From an uncultured Lachnospiraceae bacterium (GTDB lineage: Bacteria > Bacillota > Clostridia > TANB77 > CAG-508): a stretch of DNA of 39,788 nucleotides. The translations under genes were made by a program, and so were the position numbers. Below the pieces are notes generated by a model that was not told the DNA's origin, did no database searches, and was given only the letters and a program-made list of their open reading frames with translations. Shown here in pieces: positions 15,450 through 25,710 of this stretch (the first letter of the stretch is position 1; every line of letters starts with the position of its first letter). The stretch is from contig CAMEHU010000015.1 in the NCBI GenBank assembly GCA_945917765.1, forward strand, positions 1-39,788. Reading direction: 5' to 3'.

Positions 15450-16451
15450 TTATTGTTGTGCTTGAGCTTGAACAGCAGTAATTGCTATCACGCCTGCAAT
15501 ATCTTCTGCAGAACATCCTCTTGATAAATCATTAACTGGTTTTGCAATTCCTTGACATAATGGTCCATATGCTTCAGCTTTGGCTAGTCTTTGTACTAAT
15601 TTATATCCAATATTTCCAGCATCTAAATCAGGGAATATTAATGTATTTGCTTTTCCTTGTACAGGGCTTCCTGGAGCTTTAGAAGCGGCTATTTCTGGAA
15701 TTATTGCAGCATCTAATTGTAATTCTCCATCACATATTAAATCAGGAGCTTTTTCTTTTAATATTGCTGTTGCTTCAACTACTTTATCTGTTAAAGGTGA
15801 ATGTGCACTTCCATATGTAGAATATGAAAGCATTGCTACTTTTGGTTCTGCTCCTACTAATTGTTTAAAACTATTTGCTGATGATATAGCAATTTCTGAT
15901 AATGCATCTGCATCAGGATATTCGTTTAATCCACTATCTGAAAATACAAATATTCCATTTTCACCATATTCACAATTTGGCACTACCATTACAAAAAATG
16001 CTGATACTAATTTTGTTCCAGGTGCTGTTTTTAATATTTGTAATGCTGGTCTTAATGTATCTGATGTAGAGTGACATGCTCCTGATACTAATCCATCACT
16101 GTCACCATTTTTTACCATCATCATTCCAAAATATGTTTCATCTTTAATCAATTCTTTAGCTTTTTCTATTGTCATTCCTTTTTCTTTTCTAAGCTCATAG
16201 AACTTTTGAACATATGTTTCATACTTTTCACTTTCTTTTGGATTTATTATAGTTGCTTTACTTATATCTAGATTATTTTCACTTGCCATTTCCGCAATTT
16301 TATTTTTGTCACCTAATATTATTAGGTTAGCGTATTCTTCATGTAACACTATAGAAGCGGCTTTTAGTGTTCTAATATCACTTCCTTCTGGTAAAACTAT
16401 TGTTTTAATATTTTTCTTTGCTTTTTCTTTAATCGTCTCTATAAATGACAT
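15450..16451 (-). CDS. pta: Phosphate acetyltransferase
   Basis: The 333-aa single-domain Pta converts acetyl-CoA and phosphate to acetyl phosphate and CoA. It has IVLPEGSDIRTL at the N-terminus, GLVSGACHSTSDTLRPALQI in the middle, FSDSGLN, MLSYSTYGSA and the C-terminal DLDAGNIGYKLVQRL and SRGC segments typical of the family. Length matches short Firmicute Pta enzymes that lack the extra N-terminal domains of enterobacterial Pta. AGGAGG precedes the ATG. It is the first gene of the acetate run. The protein ends in a short Ala/Gln tail (AVQAQAQQ). Two GAAGCGG heptamers lie inside (15682, 16354). Confidence 0.97.
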   Translation of the reverse strand: MSFIETIKEKAKKNIKTIVLPEGSDIRTLKAASIVLHEEYANLIILGDKNKIAEMASENNLDISKATIINPKESEKYETYVQKFYELRKEKGMTIEKAKELIKDETYFGMMMVKNGDSDGLVSGACHSTSDTLRPALQILKTAPGTKLVSAFFVMVVPNCEYGENGIFVFSDSGLNEYPDADALSEIAISSANSFKQLVGAEPKVAMLSYSTYGSAHSPLTDKVVEATAILKEKAPDLICDGELQLDAAIIPEIAASKAPGSPVQGKANTLIFPDLDAGNIGYKLVQRLAKAEAYGPLCQGIAKPVNDLSRGCSAEDIAGVIAITAVQAQAQQ

Positions 16452-16680
16452 ATAAATTCCTCCTTATAAATCATAGTGATATTTTCATTATATTAGGAAT
16501 TTTTAAAAAGTACAAGGTTATTTTGAAAAGATTTATAATTTTTTAAAATTTCATATAATTATTAGTACAAACTTATTAAATTTTGCATTTCTTATTGTAG
16601 TTACAGCAGGTATGTGCTATAATAACAACATCATACGTTTAAAAACACATATTACAATAATTTTAAGAGGAGGAATTTCT

Positions 16681-16932
16681 ATGCCCTTTCGGACAGTAAC
16701 TGCTAGTTTGCTTGATTCATGTGCTAACAAAAAAACTTGTAAAAGCTGTAAATATAGAATTGGATGTTTTATAAGATACAGTTTTTATGTGCATAATACT
16801 GAAGCAAGTTTTGATGAATTTCTTAAAATGCATGTTGAATCTGATTCTAAGCTAAGCGCTGAAGTGTGCGATAATTTAAGAGAAAAGTATAAGGATGAAA
16901 GAAAAAGATATCCTGAATACTCCCCAGTGTAA
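16681..16932 (+). CDS. 83-aa Cys-containing hypothetical protein
   Basis: This small soluble protein starts MPFRTVTASLLDSC and has a Cys cluster C-X4-C-X2-C-X5-C within residues 14-30 that could bind metal, then a charged helical C-terminus ending KRYPEYSPV. An upstream in-frame ATG (16612) lacks a ribosome binding site, while AAGAGGAGG precedes 16681. It is a single-gene unit closed by a strong terminator at 16942. The family is not recognised. It runs divergently from pta. Confidence 0.75.
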   Translation: MPFRTVTASLLDSCANKKTCKSCKYRIGCFIRYSFYVHNTEASFDEFLKMHVESDSKLSAEVCDNLREKYKDERKRYPEYSPV

Positions 16933-16941
16933 TTTGACGTG

Positions 16942-16970
16942 AAAAAGAGCAGTACAATACTGCTCTTTTT
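16942..16970 (+). terminator. Intrinsic terminator of the 83-aa gene
   Basis: AAAAAGAGCAGTA pairs perfectly with TACTGCTCTTTTT around a three-base loop and ends in a T-run, 10 bases past the stop codon. Confidence 0.9.
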
Positions 16971-17024
16971 AAATTGGGGACGGAGAAAATTTTAAATTTT
17001 TAAAATTTTCTCCGTCCCCAATTT
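16971..17024. repeat. GGGGAC palindrome R5 (26-bp perfect arms)
   Basis: The arms AAATTGGGGACGGAG... (16971-16996) and its exact complement (16999-17024) are separated by two bases. It lies between the terminator at 16942 and the stop of the pentapeptide gene on the other strand, so it may terminate that gene. It shares the TTGGGGACGG core with R3/R4 but has a different flanking word. Confidence 0.85.
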
Positions 17025-17028
17025 AAAA

Positions 17029-17718
17029 TTATTTAACAATTATCCCCAACAGCTTTGATAATTCCATAGCCTGAAATTCATCAACTATTATTCCTCTTAA
17101 ATCTTGAGGTGGTACAACTATTCCTGTAATATCACATGTAGTAAAATCTATTCCATTTAAGTCTGTTTTATATAATTGTATTCCTATTAAATTTGAATAT
17201 TGAAATTCTACTTTTTTTAATAATGCTTCTTGTATACTAGCATTTGATAATTTGCTATTCATAAATTTTGTAGTTTGTAAGTTTGTTAGTGCAAAATTTG
17301 CATATGATGCATTACAGTTATCAAAGTACGTATTTTGCATAAATGTATGTGTGAAGTTACATCCAACTATTTTACAATTTTTAAAGGTTGTTCTTATAAA
17401 GTTACAGTCACTAAAATCTGTATTTGAAAAATCGCATCCTTCAAATGTTACATCAACAAAAGTCACTTTATTAAATCGAGCATTTAAACATATTGAATCA
17501 GCAAATTCACATGTATTAAATTCTAAACTATGTGTGTCAATATGTGCTTCATAACATCCTTTAAATCGCAATCCTTGTATATCTGCCTCGTTTATTTTTG
17601 CTTGATTTATTACTTTTTCTAAACAATTACATTCAGGCAAGTCATATTTAGTTATTTCGTATATTCTATTATTCCCTGAATTAATACTACTCATTCGATA
17701 ATCTACAAAATCGTCCAT
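17029..17718 (-). CDS. Pentapeptide-repeat protein
   Basis: The 229-aa protein has about 20 tandem A(D/N)LxF-type units between residues ~50 and ~195, for example FEGCDFSNTDFSDCNFIRTTF and NASYANFALTNLQTT (written in part). These predict a right-handed quadrilateral beta-helix. Several Cys replace the usual Asn/Asp. Short N- and C-terminal caps flank the helix. Such proteins include DNA-mimicking gyrase protectors such as Qnr and MfpA, but most are of unknown role. No toxin or gyrase-linked neighbour is present, so no specific function is claimed. Confidence 0.88.
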   Translation of the reverse strand: MDDFVDYRMSSINSGNNRIYEITKYDLPECNCLEKVINQAKINEADIQGLRFKGCYEAHIDTHSLEFNTCEFADSICLNARFNKVTFVDVTFEGCDFSNTDFSDCNFIRTTFKNCKIVGCNFTHTFMQNTYFDNCNASYANFALTNLQTTKFMNSKLSNASIQEALLKKVEFQYSNLIGIQLYKTDLNGIDFTTCDITGIVVPPQDLRGIIVDEFQAMELSKLLGIIVK

Positions 17719-17796
17719 ATTTTACTTCCTCGTCTTTCACTCTTTATTTTTTCTATTGTATATTACTTTATTTACGACATCTTTTTCTACAATTTT

Positions 17797-17828
17797 GAAA
17801 CAAATTAAGGCTGTCTCCAAATATTTCA
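17797..17828. repeat. Degenerate GGGGAC palindrome R6
   Basis: A 32-base stretch starting GAAACAAATTAAGG matches R4 at all but 4 positions, with the core decayed to GTCTCCAAAT. It lies about 80 bases upstream of the pentapeptide gene start. Confidence 0.7.
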
Positions 17829-17949
17829 AATTGCTTATTATAATTAAAATATAATTTTCCATTTTAGTCAATATTTTTTTTATTTTTAATGTATATTTTT
17901 TTCTTTTTTTCACATAATAATTTTGAGAAAACGATTGGAGGTGTTTCTT

Positions 17950-18051
17950 ATGTCAGAAAAAAATAATAATAAAAATAATCAAAATAACAATAAAAATAAC
18001 AACAATAACAACAACAGAAATAACCAAAACAACAATAAAAACTGTGACTAG
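17950..18051 (+). CDS. 33-aa asparagine-rich micro-protein
   Basis: The ORF starts MSEKNNNKNNQNNN and ends NKNCD. About two thirds of its residues are Asn and the rest are mainly Lys and Gln. GGAGGTG lies 7 bases before the ATG, an excellent ribosome binding site, which argues that it is translated. The composition is that of a hydrophilic, disordered peptide, and the single Cys near the end could be modified or cross-linked. Some small spore proteins are equally hydrophilic, but no motif proves that link. It stands alone, convergent with uvrA. Confidence 0.6.
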   Translation: MSEKNNNKNNQNNNKNNNNNNNRNNQNNNKNCD

Positions 18052-18121
18052 TAATTTGCTTTATAGTGTTTAATTAGTAATATATTAAGTAAACTGTTTT
18101 GATAAAACTAATAAAATTGAA

Positions 18122-18173
18122 AAATAAACAAAGAAGCGGAATTCTATTTTTATTTTCGCTTCTTTGTTTATTT
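18122..18173. terminator. Bidirectional terminator, uvrA / micro-protein
   Basis: A 17-base arm AAATAAACAAAGAAGCG (18122-18138) pairs with CGCTTCTTTGTTTATTT (18157-18173), with T-runs on both strands. The left arm includes a GAAGCGG heptamer (18133-18139). The uvrA stop is at 18182. Confidence 0.88.
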
Positions 18174-18181
18174 TTTGCTTA

Positions 18182-21118
18182 TTATAGTATTTTCTTTAAA
18201 AATTTTCCTGTATAACTATCATCGTTTTTTGCAACCTGTTCTGGAGTTCCAGTAGCTATTACTGTTCCTCCTCCTTCCCCACCTTCAGGACCAAGATCAA
18301 TTATATTATCACAAGTTTTTATTAAATCTAAATTATGTTCTATAACAACTATCGTATTTCCTGTATCAACTAATCTTTGCAATATATCAACTAATCTATG
18401 AACATCAGCAATATGAAGACCAGTTGTTGGTTCATCTAAAATATATAATGTTTTTCCTGTTGCTTTTTTAGAAAGTTCCGTTGCTAATTTTACTCTTTGA
18501 GCTTCACCACCTGAAAGTGTAGTTGATGGTTGACCTAATTTAATATATCCTAAACCTACATCATATAAAGTTTGAATTTTTTGTTTGATTTTAGGAATAT
18601 TAGCAAAAAATTCAAGTGCATCTTCAACAGTCATATCTAATACATCTGCAATTGTCTTGCCTTTATATTTAACTTCTAATGTTTCATGATTATATCTTTT
18701 ACCTTTACATACTTCACAAGGAACATATATATCAGGTAAAAAGTGCATTTCGATTTTAATCAGTCCATCTCCATTACAACTTTCACATCTTCCGCCAGGA
18801 ACATTAAAGCTAAATCTACCTTTTTGGTATCCTCTCATTTTAGCTTCATTTGTTCCAGCAAAAATATCCCTTATTATATCGAAAACTCCTGTATATGTTG
18901 CTGGGTTTGAACGAGGTGTTCTACCTATTGGTGATTGATCTATATTAATAATTTTATCAATATTATCTAAACCTTTTATTTCTTTGCATTTTCCAGGTTT
19001 TACATGTGAATCATTTAATTCCTTTGTTACAGCTTTATATAAAACTTCATTAACTAAAGTACTTTTACCAGAACCAGAAACACCTGTAACACAGTTAAAT
19101 ACTCCCAAAGGTATTTTTACATTTATATTTTTCAAATTATTTTCTTGTGCTCCTATAATTTCAATGTATTTTCCTTTTTGCTGTTTTCTTCTTTTTTTAG
19201 GAATTTCAATTTTCTTTGTACCACTTAAATATTGTCCTGTAATAGAGTCTTTTACTTTTTTTATTTCTTCAGCAGTACCTTGTGCCATTACATTACCACC
19301 ATGAACACCTGCACCTGGACCTATGTCAATTATTTGGTCTGCAGCATACATTGTATCTTCATCATGCTCAACAACTAAAAGTGTATTTCCTAAATCTCTT
19401 AGTTTCTTTAAAGTAGCTATAAGTTTTTCATTATCTCTTTGATGTAATCCAATACTTGGTTCATCTAAAATGTATAAAACACCTGTTAATCCAGAACCAA
19501 TTTGTGTTGCTAATCTTATTCTTTGGGCTTCACCACCTGACAGTGTTCCTGCACTTCTTGATAATGTTAAATATTCCAAACCGACATCCATCAAAAACTG
19601 TAATCTTTTATTCATTTCTTTTAAAATAGTTTCAGCAATCATTGCATCTTTTTTTGATAATTTTAAATTATTTAAATAATCCTTTATTTTGTTAATTGGC
19701 ATATCTGTTAATTGATTTATATTTTTATTTCCGACTGTAACAGCAAGTACTTCAGGTTTTAATCTCGCACCTTTACATTCATCACAATCACATTCACTCA
19801 TATACATTTCGTAAAAATCTCTCATTCCTTGAGATTTCGTTTCATTATGTCTTCTTTCAAGTGTTGGTATTACACCTTCAAATGGTGATGTGAATTTTCT
19901 AACACCAACAGAAGAAGCATATTCAAAATCAATTTTTTCATCACCAGTTCCATATAAAATCTTATCTAAAAATGTGCGAGGAAGCTTTTTAATTGGTTGT
20001 TTAATATCAACACCATAATGTTTGGCAATACTTTCAAAATACATTTTTGCCATTGTATCGCCCTTTTTCATTGTACTTGCACCAAAAGCTTTTACTCCAT
20101 CATATAAAGTTTTATTTTTATCTGGGATAATTAAATCTTCATCCATTCTCATTAAATAGCCTATACCAGTACATTTTGGACATGCTCCAAATGGATTGTT
20201 AAATGAAAATAATCCTGGTGTTAATTCAGGAAAACTAAATCCACAATCAGGACAAGCATAATTTTGACTGAAAAGAATCTCGTAATCCTTTTTATTTGAA
20301 CTTTCATCAGAAACATCTTTTGATTTTTGGGATGTTTTGTTTGATAAATTATCATATTGAAGTATATTTAATTTCTCTATCAAGCTCTTATCATTACCTA
20401 TATCAGATGTTGTTATTAACACTAAATTATTTGCATTTTTTAATGCTACTTCTATTGATTCTGTTAGTCTTGCTCTTATGTCAGGTTTAATTACTAATCT
20501 ATCGACTATTATTTCAATATTATGTTTTTTCTTTTTATCAATTGAAATTTCATCAGATAAATCCATTACTTCACCATCTACTCTAACACGAACAAATCCT
20601 TGCTTTTGAAAATCTTGCAATAATTTAGTATATTCTCCTTTTCTAGCTCTTACAACAGGAGCTAATACTTGAATTTTAGCTCCTTCTGGCAAGCTCATAA
20701 TAGAATCTACTATTTGGTCAATTGATTGTTTTTCAATTTTCTTTCCACAATTTGGACAATGAGGAACACCTGTTCTTGCATATAGTAAACGAATATAATC
20801 ATATATCTCTGTTACAGTTCCAACTGTTGAACGAGGATTTCTTGAAGTTGTTTTTTGATCAATTGAAATTGCTGGTGATAATCCTTCTATTGATTCAACA
20901 TCTGGCTTTTCCATTAACCCTAAAAATTGTCTTGCATATGACGACAAGCTTTCAACATATCTTCTTTGTCCTTCTGCATATAACGTATCAAATGCAAGTG
21001 AAGATTTTCCTGAACCTGATAAACCCGTTACTACAACTAATTTATCTCTTGGAATTTCTAAATTTATATTTTTTAAATTATGTTCTTTTGCTCCTTTGAT
21101 AACTATTTTATCATTCAT
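18182..21118 (-). CDS. uvrA: UvrABC excision nuclease subunit A
   Basis: The protein is the damage-sensing ATPase dimer of nucleotide excision repair; it scans DNA with UvrB and then leaves. The 978-aa sequence has two ABC modules: Walker [10 protein letters not shown] (about 31-39) and GVSGSGKST (about 660), and signatures LSGGEAQRI and LSGGEAQRV. Zn-binding pairs CPNCG, CPDCG/CPKC and [17 protein letters not shown] are present. It is about 35 residues longer than usual; the excess is a polar segment near residues 245-290 ([19 protein letters not shown]). Its start has a GGAGA site. uvrB lies upstream on the same strand, separated by the dockerin gene. Confidence 0.97.
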   Translation of the reverse strand: MNDKIVIKGAKEHNLKNINLEIPRDKLVVVTGLSGSGKSSLAFDTLYAEGQRRYVESLSSYARQFLGLMEKPDVESIEGLSPAISIDQKTTSRNPRSTVGTVTEIYDYIRLLYARTGVPHCPNCGKKIEKQSIDQIVDSIMSLPEGAKIQVLAPVVRARKGEYTKLLQDFQKQGFVRVRVDGEVMDLSDEISIDKKKKHNIEIIVDRLVIKPDIRARLTESIEVALKNANNLVLITTSDIGNDKSLIEKLNILQYDNLSNKTSQKSKDVSDESSNKKDYEILFSQNYACPDCGFSFPELTPGLFSFNNPFGACPKCTGIGYLMRMDEDLIIPDKNKTLYDGVKAFGASTMKKGDTMAKMYFESIAKHYGVDIKQPIKKLPRTFLDKILYGTGDEKIDFEYASSVGVRKFTSPFEGVIPTLERRHNETKSQGMRDFYEMYMSECDCDECKGARLKPEVLAVTVGNKNINQLTDMPINKIKDYLNNLKLSKKDAMIAETILKEMNKRLQFLMDVGLEYLTLSRSAGTLSGGEAQRIRLATQIGSGLTGVLYILDEPSIGLHQRDNEKLIATLKKLRDLGNTLLVVEHDEDTMYAADQIIDIGPGAGVHGGNVMAQGTAEEIKKVKDSITGQYLSGTKKIEIPKKRRKQQKGKYIEIIGAQENNLKNINVKIPLGVFNCVTGVSGSGKSTLVNEVLYKAVTKELNDSHVKPGKCKEIKGLDNIDKIINIDQSPIGRTPRSNPATYTGVFDIIRDIFAGTNEAKMRGYQKGRFSFNVPGGRCESCNGDGLIKIEMHFLPDIYVPCEVCKGKRYNHETLEVKYKGKTIADVLDMTVEDALEFFANIPKIKQKIQTLYDVGLGYIKLGQPSTTLSGGEAQRVKLATELSKKATGKTLYILDEPTTGLHIADVHRLVDILQRLVDTGNTIVVIEHNLDLIKTCDNIIDLGPEGGEGGGTVIATGTPEQVAKNDDSYTGKFLKKIL

Positions 21119-21505
21119 TAATTTTCTCCTTTATAGGTTTACATAACCTGGTTTCTTTTATTATTAATTGTATTTTTTGCTTTCTCTTGGAATTATAACA
21201 TATTATTCTATTCTTGAATAGTGCTTTCTTTACATAATTTCAAAATAATCTCCGGCACGTCAACTTGTTATGTATATCTTTGCTTCACTTCTTATATATA
21301 TAATTTTTTGTTTTATTTATTGTGATTACTCAAGTTTACATATTATCGGAATAATTTCTGCGCCGTCAACTCATTATGTTTAGTATGTACTTTGCACATC
21401 CCCTACTCCCTTGAAATTAAATAATTCATACTATTTTTATTTGTTGTATTAAATAAAAAAACGGCCACTATTAAGTGACCGTTTTCCGAAAAGCTGTAAT
21501 TAAAA
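21119..21505. other. Intergenic region with short direct repeats and a hairpin
   Basis: The stretch contains two similar ~40-base segments (21245-21283 and 21351-21394), each running ATAAT...CGTCAACT...TTATGT...CTTTGC. The second is followed by CCCCTACTCCC. A hairpin near 21460-21484 (AACGG-CCACT with AGTG-ACCGTT) probably terminates the dockerin gene. No gene is seen. Confidence 0.6.
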
Positions 21506-23086
21506 TCATGTAATTATTTTCTCAAAATAATTATCATATACATATCCGGATGAGAATCTGTCAGTATTGTAGTACAATATCTGAAGCCATTTTCCCTCCT
21601 GACCTATGATTTGTATTATATCTCCATTTTTAAGATTGTGGATAATGTTGCTTTCGTCAAATTCTCTATAGGCCCTTACATTTAAGTTATCTCCTACAAA
21701 TTTAAACGAATTTTGATTATCACCCGCAATAAAAAACGACTCATTTTCCTTGGAAATATTAATAAGACCTGTTTCATTTTCATTATTCAACATAATCTCA
21801 TACCATCCATCGCCTTTGTAATCCTTGATCCAAAAATAATGATCATATCTTAATTTATTTATGATATTATCTTCTGATAAAGACTGCGATGATCGAATAT
21901 TCCAGGAAATACCCGTGAATACTACTCTCTGCCAATTAGGGTATATTGGCTTGTCAATACTTATTTCCGCTGTTGTTTGAACTGTAGTAATTTCTTCGTC
22001 TACTTTTGCTGTTGTGTTTGTGTGAATTCCTACATACGGTTCATTCGACATCTTTGTAAATGCGTATTCGTTGTGAGAATTTATATATATATCATATACT
22101 TCTCCAGTTTCATATACAAAGATTGTGTACCATTCTTCAGGATATGCCTCCAACACTCTGAATATCTGATTTCTATACAGATAAGCACTTGGCTCATTTT
22201 TTGTGAACCTACTTTTATACAAACTCCATGACTTCTCAGTCAATTTTACTATATCATTTTCTATAAAAGTGGTTTTAGTTTCCGTATTGCTAGGCTTCGA
22301 CAACAAAACAGCTGTAGTAGTAGTGAGTGTTGTTGGTTTTGGTGTAGTAGTTCTAGTAGTTGTTGTTGTGTTTTTTGTAGTAGTCGCTGTTGTAGTGGTC
22401 GTCGTTGTAGTAGTTGTTGTTGTTGTTGCAACAGTATTTTTGGTTGTGATAATAAAATTAACTGTTGCATCAGACAATCTGCCTATCTTTTCAAAGTTAG
22501 ACTCCTCATTATATCTTATTCTGATATATACTGGAGTTTCACTGCTATCAACAATGACCTTGTACCATTCTTCATTTTCCTTCCCTACAACATAGAATAT
22601 GTCCTGATTAAGCAGTTTGCTTTTTTCTAGATACATATTATCTATTGTGAGCTCCGGAGAAGTATGTACGTTCCACGACTGTCCTATAAACCTTAACACA
22701 TCCTGAGAATTGTAAACAGGCCTATTATTCTTCCCGTTTATCCAAATAATCTCATACTCAACAGTGCCACCTACAGAACTAACTGCGTATGAAGTGAGTA
22801 TTCTGCTTGCATCTACACCATCAATTTTACCGTCATTATTCACATCAGCTATATACCGATTCGAATAAACCTCCAGTTCATTAATAGCGCTATCACCTTC
22901 GATTGAAAGTTTTGCATAAGATGTAAGTATTTCACTAGCATCTACACCATCAACCTTTCCATCTTTGTTTACATCGCCCACATAACGAATGTTTGACTCT
23001 GTAAAAGCTTTTCCCTTTGTTAAATTGCTTGAAATACCGCAAAAAACAAAGAGTGATGCTAAAACAACAGATAAGATTTTTTTCAT
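21506..23086 (-). CDS. Secreted protein with N-terminal dockerin and four SH3-like repeats
   Basis: The 526-aa protein has a signal peptide (about 1-28), a type I dockerin-like domain (about 36-104) with two calcium loops DVNKDGKVDGVDASEIL and DVNNDGKIDGVDASRIL, and a Thr-rich linker (about 210-275). Four repeats of about 65 residues share a (F/V/L)xGxSWN...EEWY...I pattern and are probably SH3b-like. The first precedes the linker and the last ends at the C-terminus. Dockerins dock on cohesins, so it may join a cellulosome-like or surface assembly; SH3b repeats may bind wall glycans. No enzyme domain is visible. A good AGGAGG site precedes the ATG. Codon choice looks less AT-biased than that of neighbours. 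Confidence 0.82.
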   Translation of the reverse strand: MKKILSVVLASLFVFCGISSNLTKGKAFTESNIRYVGDVNKDGKVDGVDASEILTSYAKLSIEGDSAINELEVYSNRYIADVNNDGKIDGVDASRILTSYAVSSVGGTVEYEIIWINGKNNRPVYNSQDVLRFIGQSWNVHTSPELTIDNMYLEKSKLLNQDIFYVVGKENEEWYKVIVDSSETPVYIRIRYNEESNFEKIGRLSDATVNFIITTKNTVATTTTTTTTTTTTTATTTKNTTTTTRTTTPKPTTLTTTTAVLLSKPSNTETKTTFIENDIVKLTEKSWSLYKSRFTKNEPSAYLYRNQIFRVLEAYPEEWYTIFVYETGEVYDIYINSHNEYAFTKMSNEPYVGIHTNTTAKVDEEITTVQTTAEISIDKPIYPNWQRVVFTGISWNIRSSQSLSEDNIINKLRYDHYFWIKDYKGDGWYEIMLNNENETGLINISKENESFFIAGDNQNSFKFVGDNLNVRAYREFDESNIIHNLKNGDIIQIIGQEGKWLQILYYNTDRFSSGYVYDNYFEKIIT

Positions 23087-23258
23087 TTGTTCAACCTCCT
23101 AAAATTATCTTCTTACAGCTTTTCAAATATAATTTTGGAATAGAACTATTATATCACTCTGCTTTGCTTATGTCAACATAAACAATCTATTTTCTTGCAT
23201 TTTAATTCTATTAATTCGAATTATACTTGCTATCATTATTAGCTAGTTAAAAATATAT

Positions 23259-25208
23259 TTATTTTGTTAATTCTTTAATCTTATCTCTTAATTCAGCAGC
23301 CTTTTCAAATTCCATTTCAGCAGCATACTTTAACATTTCATCAGTTAATTTATTTACTAATTCTTCTATAGTTACATTTTCATCTAATTGATATTCTTCT
23401 TGCGCTTCTTCAACAATACTTGCTTTTATTGTATCCCTAACTGATTTCTTTATTGTTTGAGGTGTAATGCCATGTTTTTCATTATATTCCATTTGAATTT
23501 TACGTCTTCTATTAGTTTCTGTAATCGCTTTATCCATACTATCTGTTAACTCATCAGCATACATTATAACCCTACCATCAGTGTTTCTTGCTGCACGTCC
23601 TATTGTTTGAATCAAACTTCTTTCAGAACGTAAAAAACCTTCCTTATCCGCATCTAATATTGCAACTAATGATACTTCTGGTATATCTAGTCCTTCTCTT
23701 AACAGGTTAATTCCTACTAATACGTCAAATTCTCCTAAGCGCAAATCACGGATAATTTCCATTCTTTCTAAAGCCTTAATATCTGAATGCATATATTTAA
23801 CCTTAATATCTATGCTTGATAAGTATGAGGTTAAATCCTCAGCCATTTTTTTGGTTAAAGTAGTAACTAATACCCTCTCACCTTTTTCAACTGTTAAATG
23901 GATTTGTGAGATTAAATCATCTATTTGATTTGTAACAGGTTTTACTTCAATTTTTGGATCTAGTAATCCTGTTGGACGAATAATCTGTTCTACTACATTA
24001 TCTTTTGCATGCTCTTTCTCATAATCTGCAGGTGTAGCACTAACAAACACAACTTGATTAATTCTTTCTTCAAATTCTTCAAATTTAAGTGGTCTATTAT
24101 CAAATGCAGATGGAAGTCTAAATCCATAATTTACTAAAGATTCTTTTCTTGCCCTGTCTCCGTTATACATAGCTCTTACCTGTGGAATTGTTGCATGTGA
24201 TTCATCTATTAATAACAAGAAATCATCTGGTAGATAGTCAAATAATGTAAATGGTGGAGAACCTGCTGGTCTTCCACTTATATGTCTTGAATAATTTTCT
24301 ATCCCTTGACAAAATCCTGTTTCAATCATCATTTCTAAGTCAAAGTTAGTTCTCTCCTCTATTCTTTGAGCTTCTATCAATTTGCCTTGGCTTTTAAAAT
24401 ATTCTACTCTTTCTTTAAGTTCCGCTTCTATTGTTTTAACTGCTCTATCCATTTTATCTTTTGTTGTCGCATAGTGTGAATTTGGGAATATCATAACATG
24501 ATTTCTTATTCCTATTGTTTTACCTGTTAATGGATTGATTTCAGATATTTTTTCTATCTCATCTCCCCAAAACTCTACTCTTATAGCACTCTCTCCCCTA
24601 TCTGATGGATATATCTCTACTATATCACCTTTAGCTCTAAAAGTTCCTCTTTTGAAATCTAGCTCATTACGAGTATATTGCATGTTTATTAATTTCTTTA
24701 ATATGGCATCTCTGTTTTTTTGCATTCCTGGGCGTAGTGATATTATTAAATTCTCATAATCAATTGGATCTCCTAATCCATATATACATGATACAGATGC
24801 TACTATAATAACATCTTTTGTTTCAAATAATGATGCTGTTGCTGAATGACGTAGCTTGTCTATCTCGTCATTTATTGATGCGTCTTTTTCTATGTATGTA
24901 TCTGATTGTGGGATGTAGCTTTCTGGTTGGTAGTAGTCGTAGTAGCTAACAAAATATTCTACATTGTTCTCTGGAAAGAACTCTTTGAATTCTGAGTATA
25001 GTTGCCCTGCTAGTGTTTTATTATGTGCTAGTACTAATGTTGGTTTTTGTACTTTTTCTATTATATTTGCCATTGTAAAAGTTTTACCTGAACCTGTTAC
25101 ACCTAACAATGTTTGGAATTTCTTGCCTTCCTTTATTCCTTTTGATAAGTATTCAATTGCTTGTGGTTGGTCACCTGTTGGTTTATAGTCTGAATGTAAT
25201 TTAAACAT
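23259..25208 (-). CDS. uvrB: UvrABC excision nuclease subunit B
   Basis: The 649-aa helicase-like protein takes the damaged strand from UvrA and recruits UvrC. Walker A GVTGSGKT (about 36-43), the beta-hairpin region [12 protein letters not shown], the DESH-type motif LLIDESHA, helicase motif [11 protein letters not shown] and a C-terminal UVR domain ([21 protein letters not shown], in part) are all visible. Length is normal. The first 66 residues are duplicated in the chimeric ORF at 3494. It is separated from uvrA by the dockerin gene, unlike the common adjacent order. Confidence 0.97.
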   Translation of the reverse strand: MFKLHSDYKPTGDQPQAIEYLSKGIKEGKKFQTLLGVTGSGKTFTMANIIEKVQKPTLVLAHNKTLAGQLYSEFKEFFPENNVEYFVSYYDYYQPESYIPQSDTYIEKDASINDEIDKLRHSATASLFETKDVIIVASVSCIYGLGDPIDYENLIISLRPGMQKNRDAILKKLINMQYTRNELDFKRGTFRAKGDIVEIYPSDRGESAIRVEFWGDEIEKISEINPLTGKTIGIRNHVMIFPNSHYATTKDKMDRAVKTIEAELKERVEYFKSQGKLIEAQRIEERTNFDLEMMIETGFCQGIENYSRHISGRPAGSPPFTLFDYLPDDFLLLIDESHATIPQVRAMYNGDRARKESLVNYGFRLPSAFDNRPLKFEEFEERINQVVFVSATPADYEKEHAKDNVVEQIIRPTGLLDPKIEVKPVTNQIDDLISQIHLTVEKGERVLVTTLTKKMAEDLTSYLSSIDIKVKYMHSDIKALERMEIIRDLRLGEFDVLVGINLLREGLDIPEVSLVAILDADKEGFLRSERSLIQTIGRAARNTDGRVIMYADELTDSMDKAITETNRRRKIQMEYNEKHGITPQTIKKSVRDTIKASIVEEAQEEYQLDENVTIEELVNKLTDEMLKYAAEMEFEKAAELRDKIKELTK

Positions 25209-25337
25209 GTTTTCACTTCCTTTTTTATATTTTAAGCTTTTTTATTTATAACTTCTATTATCCTAAAAAAGAAGCTGACTTATTTATCAACTTCTCCACA
25301 ATGTTATATATTTTATATCCGCATTGTTTCTAAAATA

Positions 25338-25610
25338 CTAGGCAATTTTAATTCCTCCTTCTCTAGCCCATCTAAAAAATGATGGTGCACCACACTCTAC
25401 TACTGTTTTAAATAGTTCTATCTCTTCATCTATATAGTTTCCTTCTTTATCTATAATTTTATAACTTGGTAGTTCAAATCTAACACTGTCAAAACCATTT
25501 TCTGTTGGTCTTTCAAAATGGATTTGTATTGTTTCTTCTCCATTTTCATTTTTTATAATTCCAGAAAAAACAACTTCTGTTCCATCACTATATTTACAAA
25601 ATGGATACAT
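25338..25610 (-). CDS. 90-aa hypothetical protein
   Basis: The small acidic soluble protein starts MYPFCKYSDGTEVVFSGI and has alternating beta-like stretches, an acidic loop (KEGNYIDEEIE) and an Arg/Trp C-terminus (FFRWAREGGIKIA). AGGAGCG lies 9 bases before the ATG, supporting translation. It is upstream of uvrB and downstream of the transglutaminase-like gene on one strand, with gaps of about 130 and 100 bases. No family is recognised. Confidence 0.6.
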   Translation of the reverse strand: MYPFCKYSDGTEVVFSGIIKNENGEETIQIHFERPTENGFDSVRFELPSYKIIDKEGNYIDEEIELFKTVVECGAPSFFRWAREGGIKIA

Positions 25611-25710
25611 AACTTATCACGCTCCTATCTATTTATTAGTATACCATATCTTTCATAAAGAAACTATATTTTTTTGAAAATTTTCATAAATATACTCTAA
25701 GTACCACCAA

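Noticed and set aside
22203-22595. Plus-strand open frames over the dockerin gene with runs of Val, and a Gln/Leu-rich minus frame
   Set aside because: They are shadows of the Thr-repeat codons (ACN) in the real gene; no ribosome binding site and no family features.
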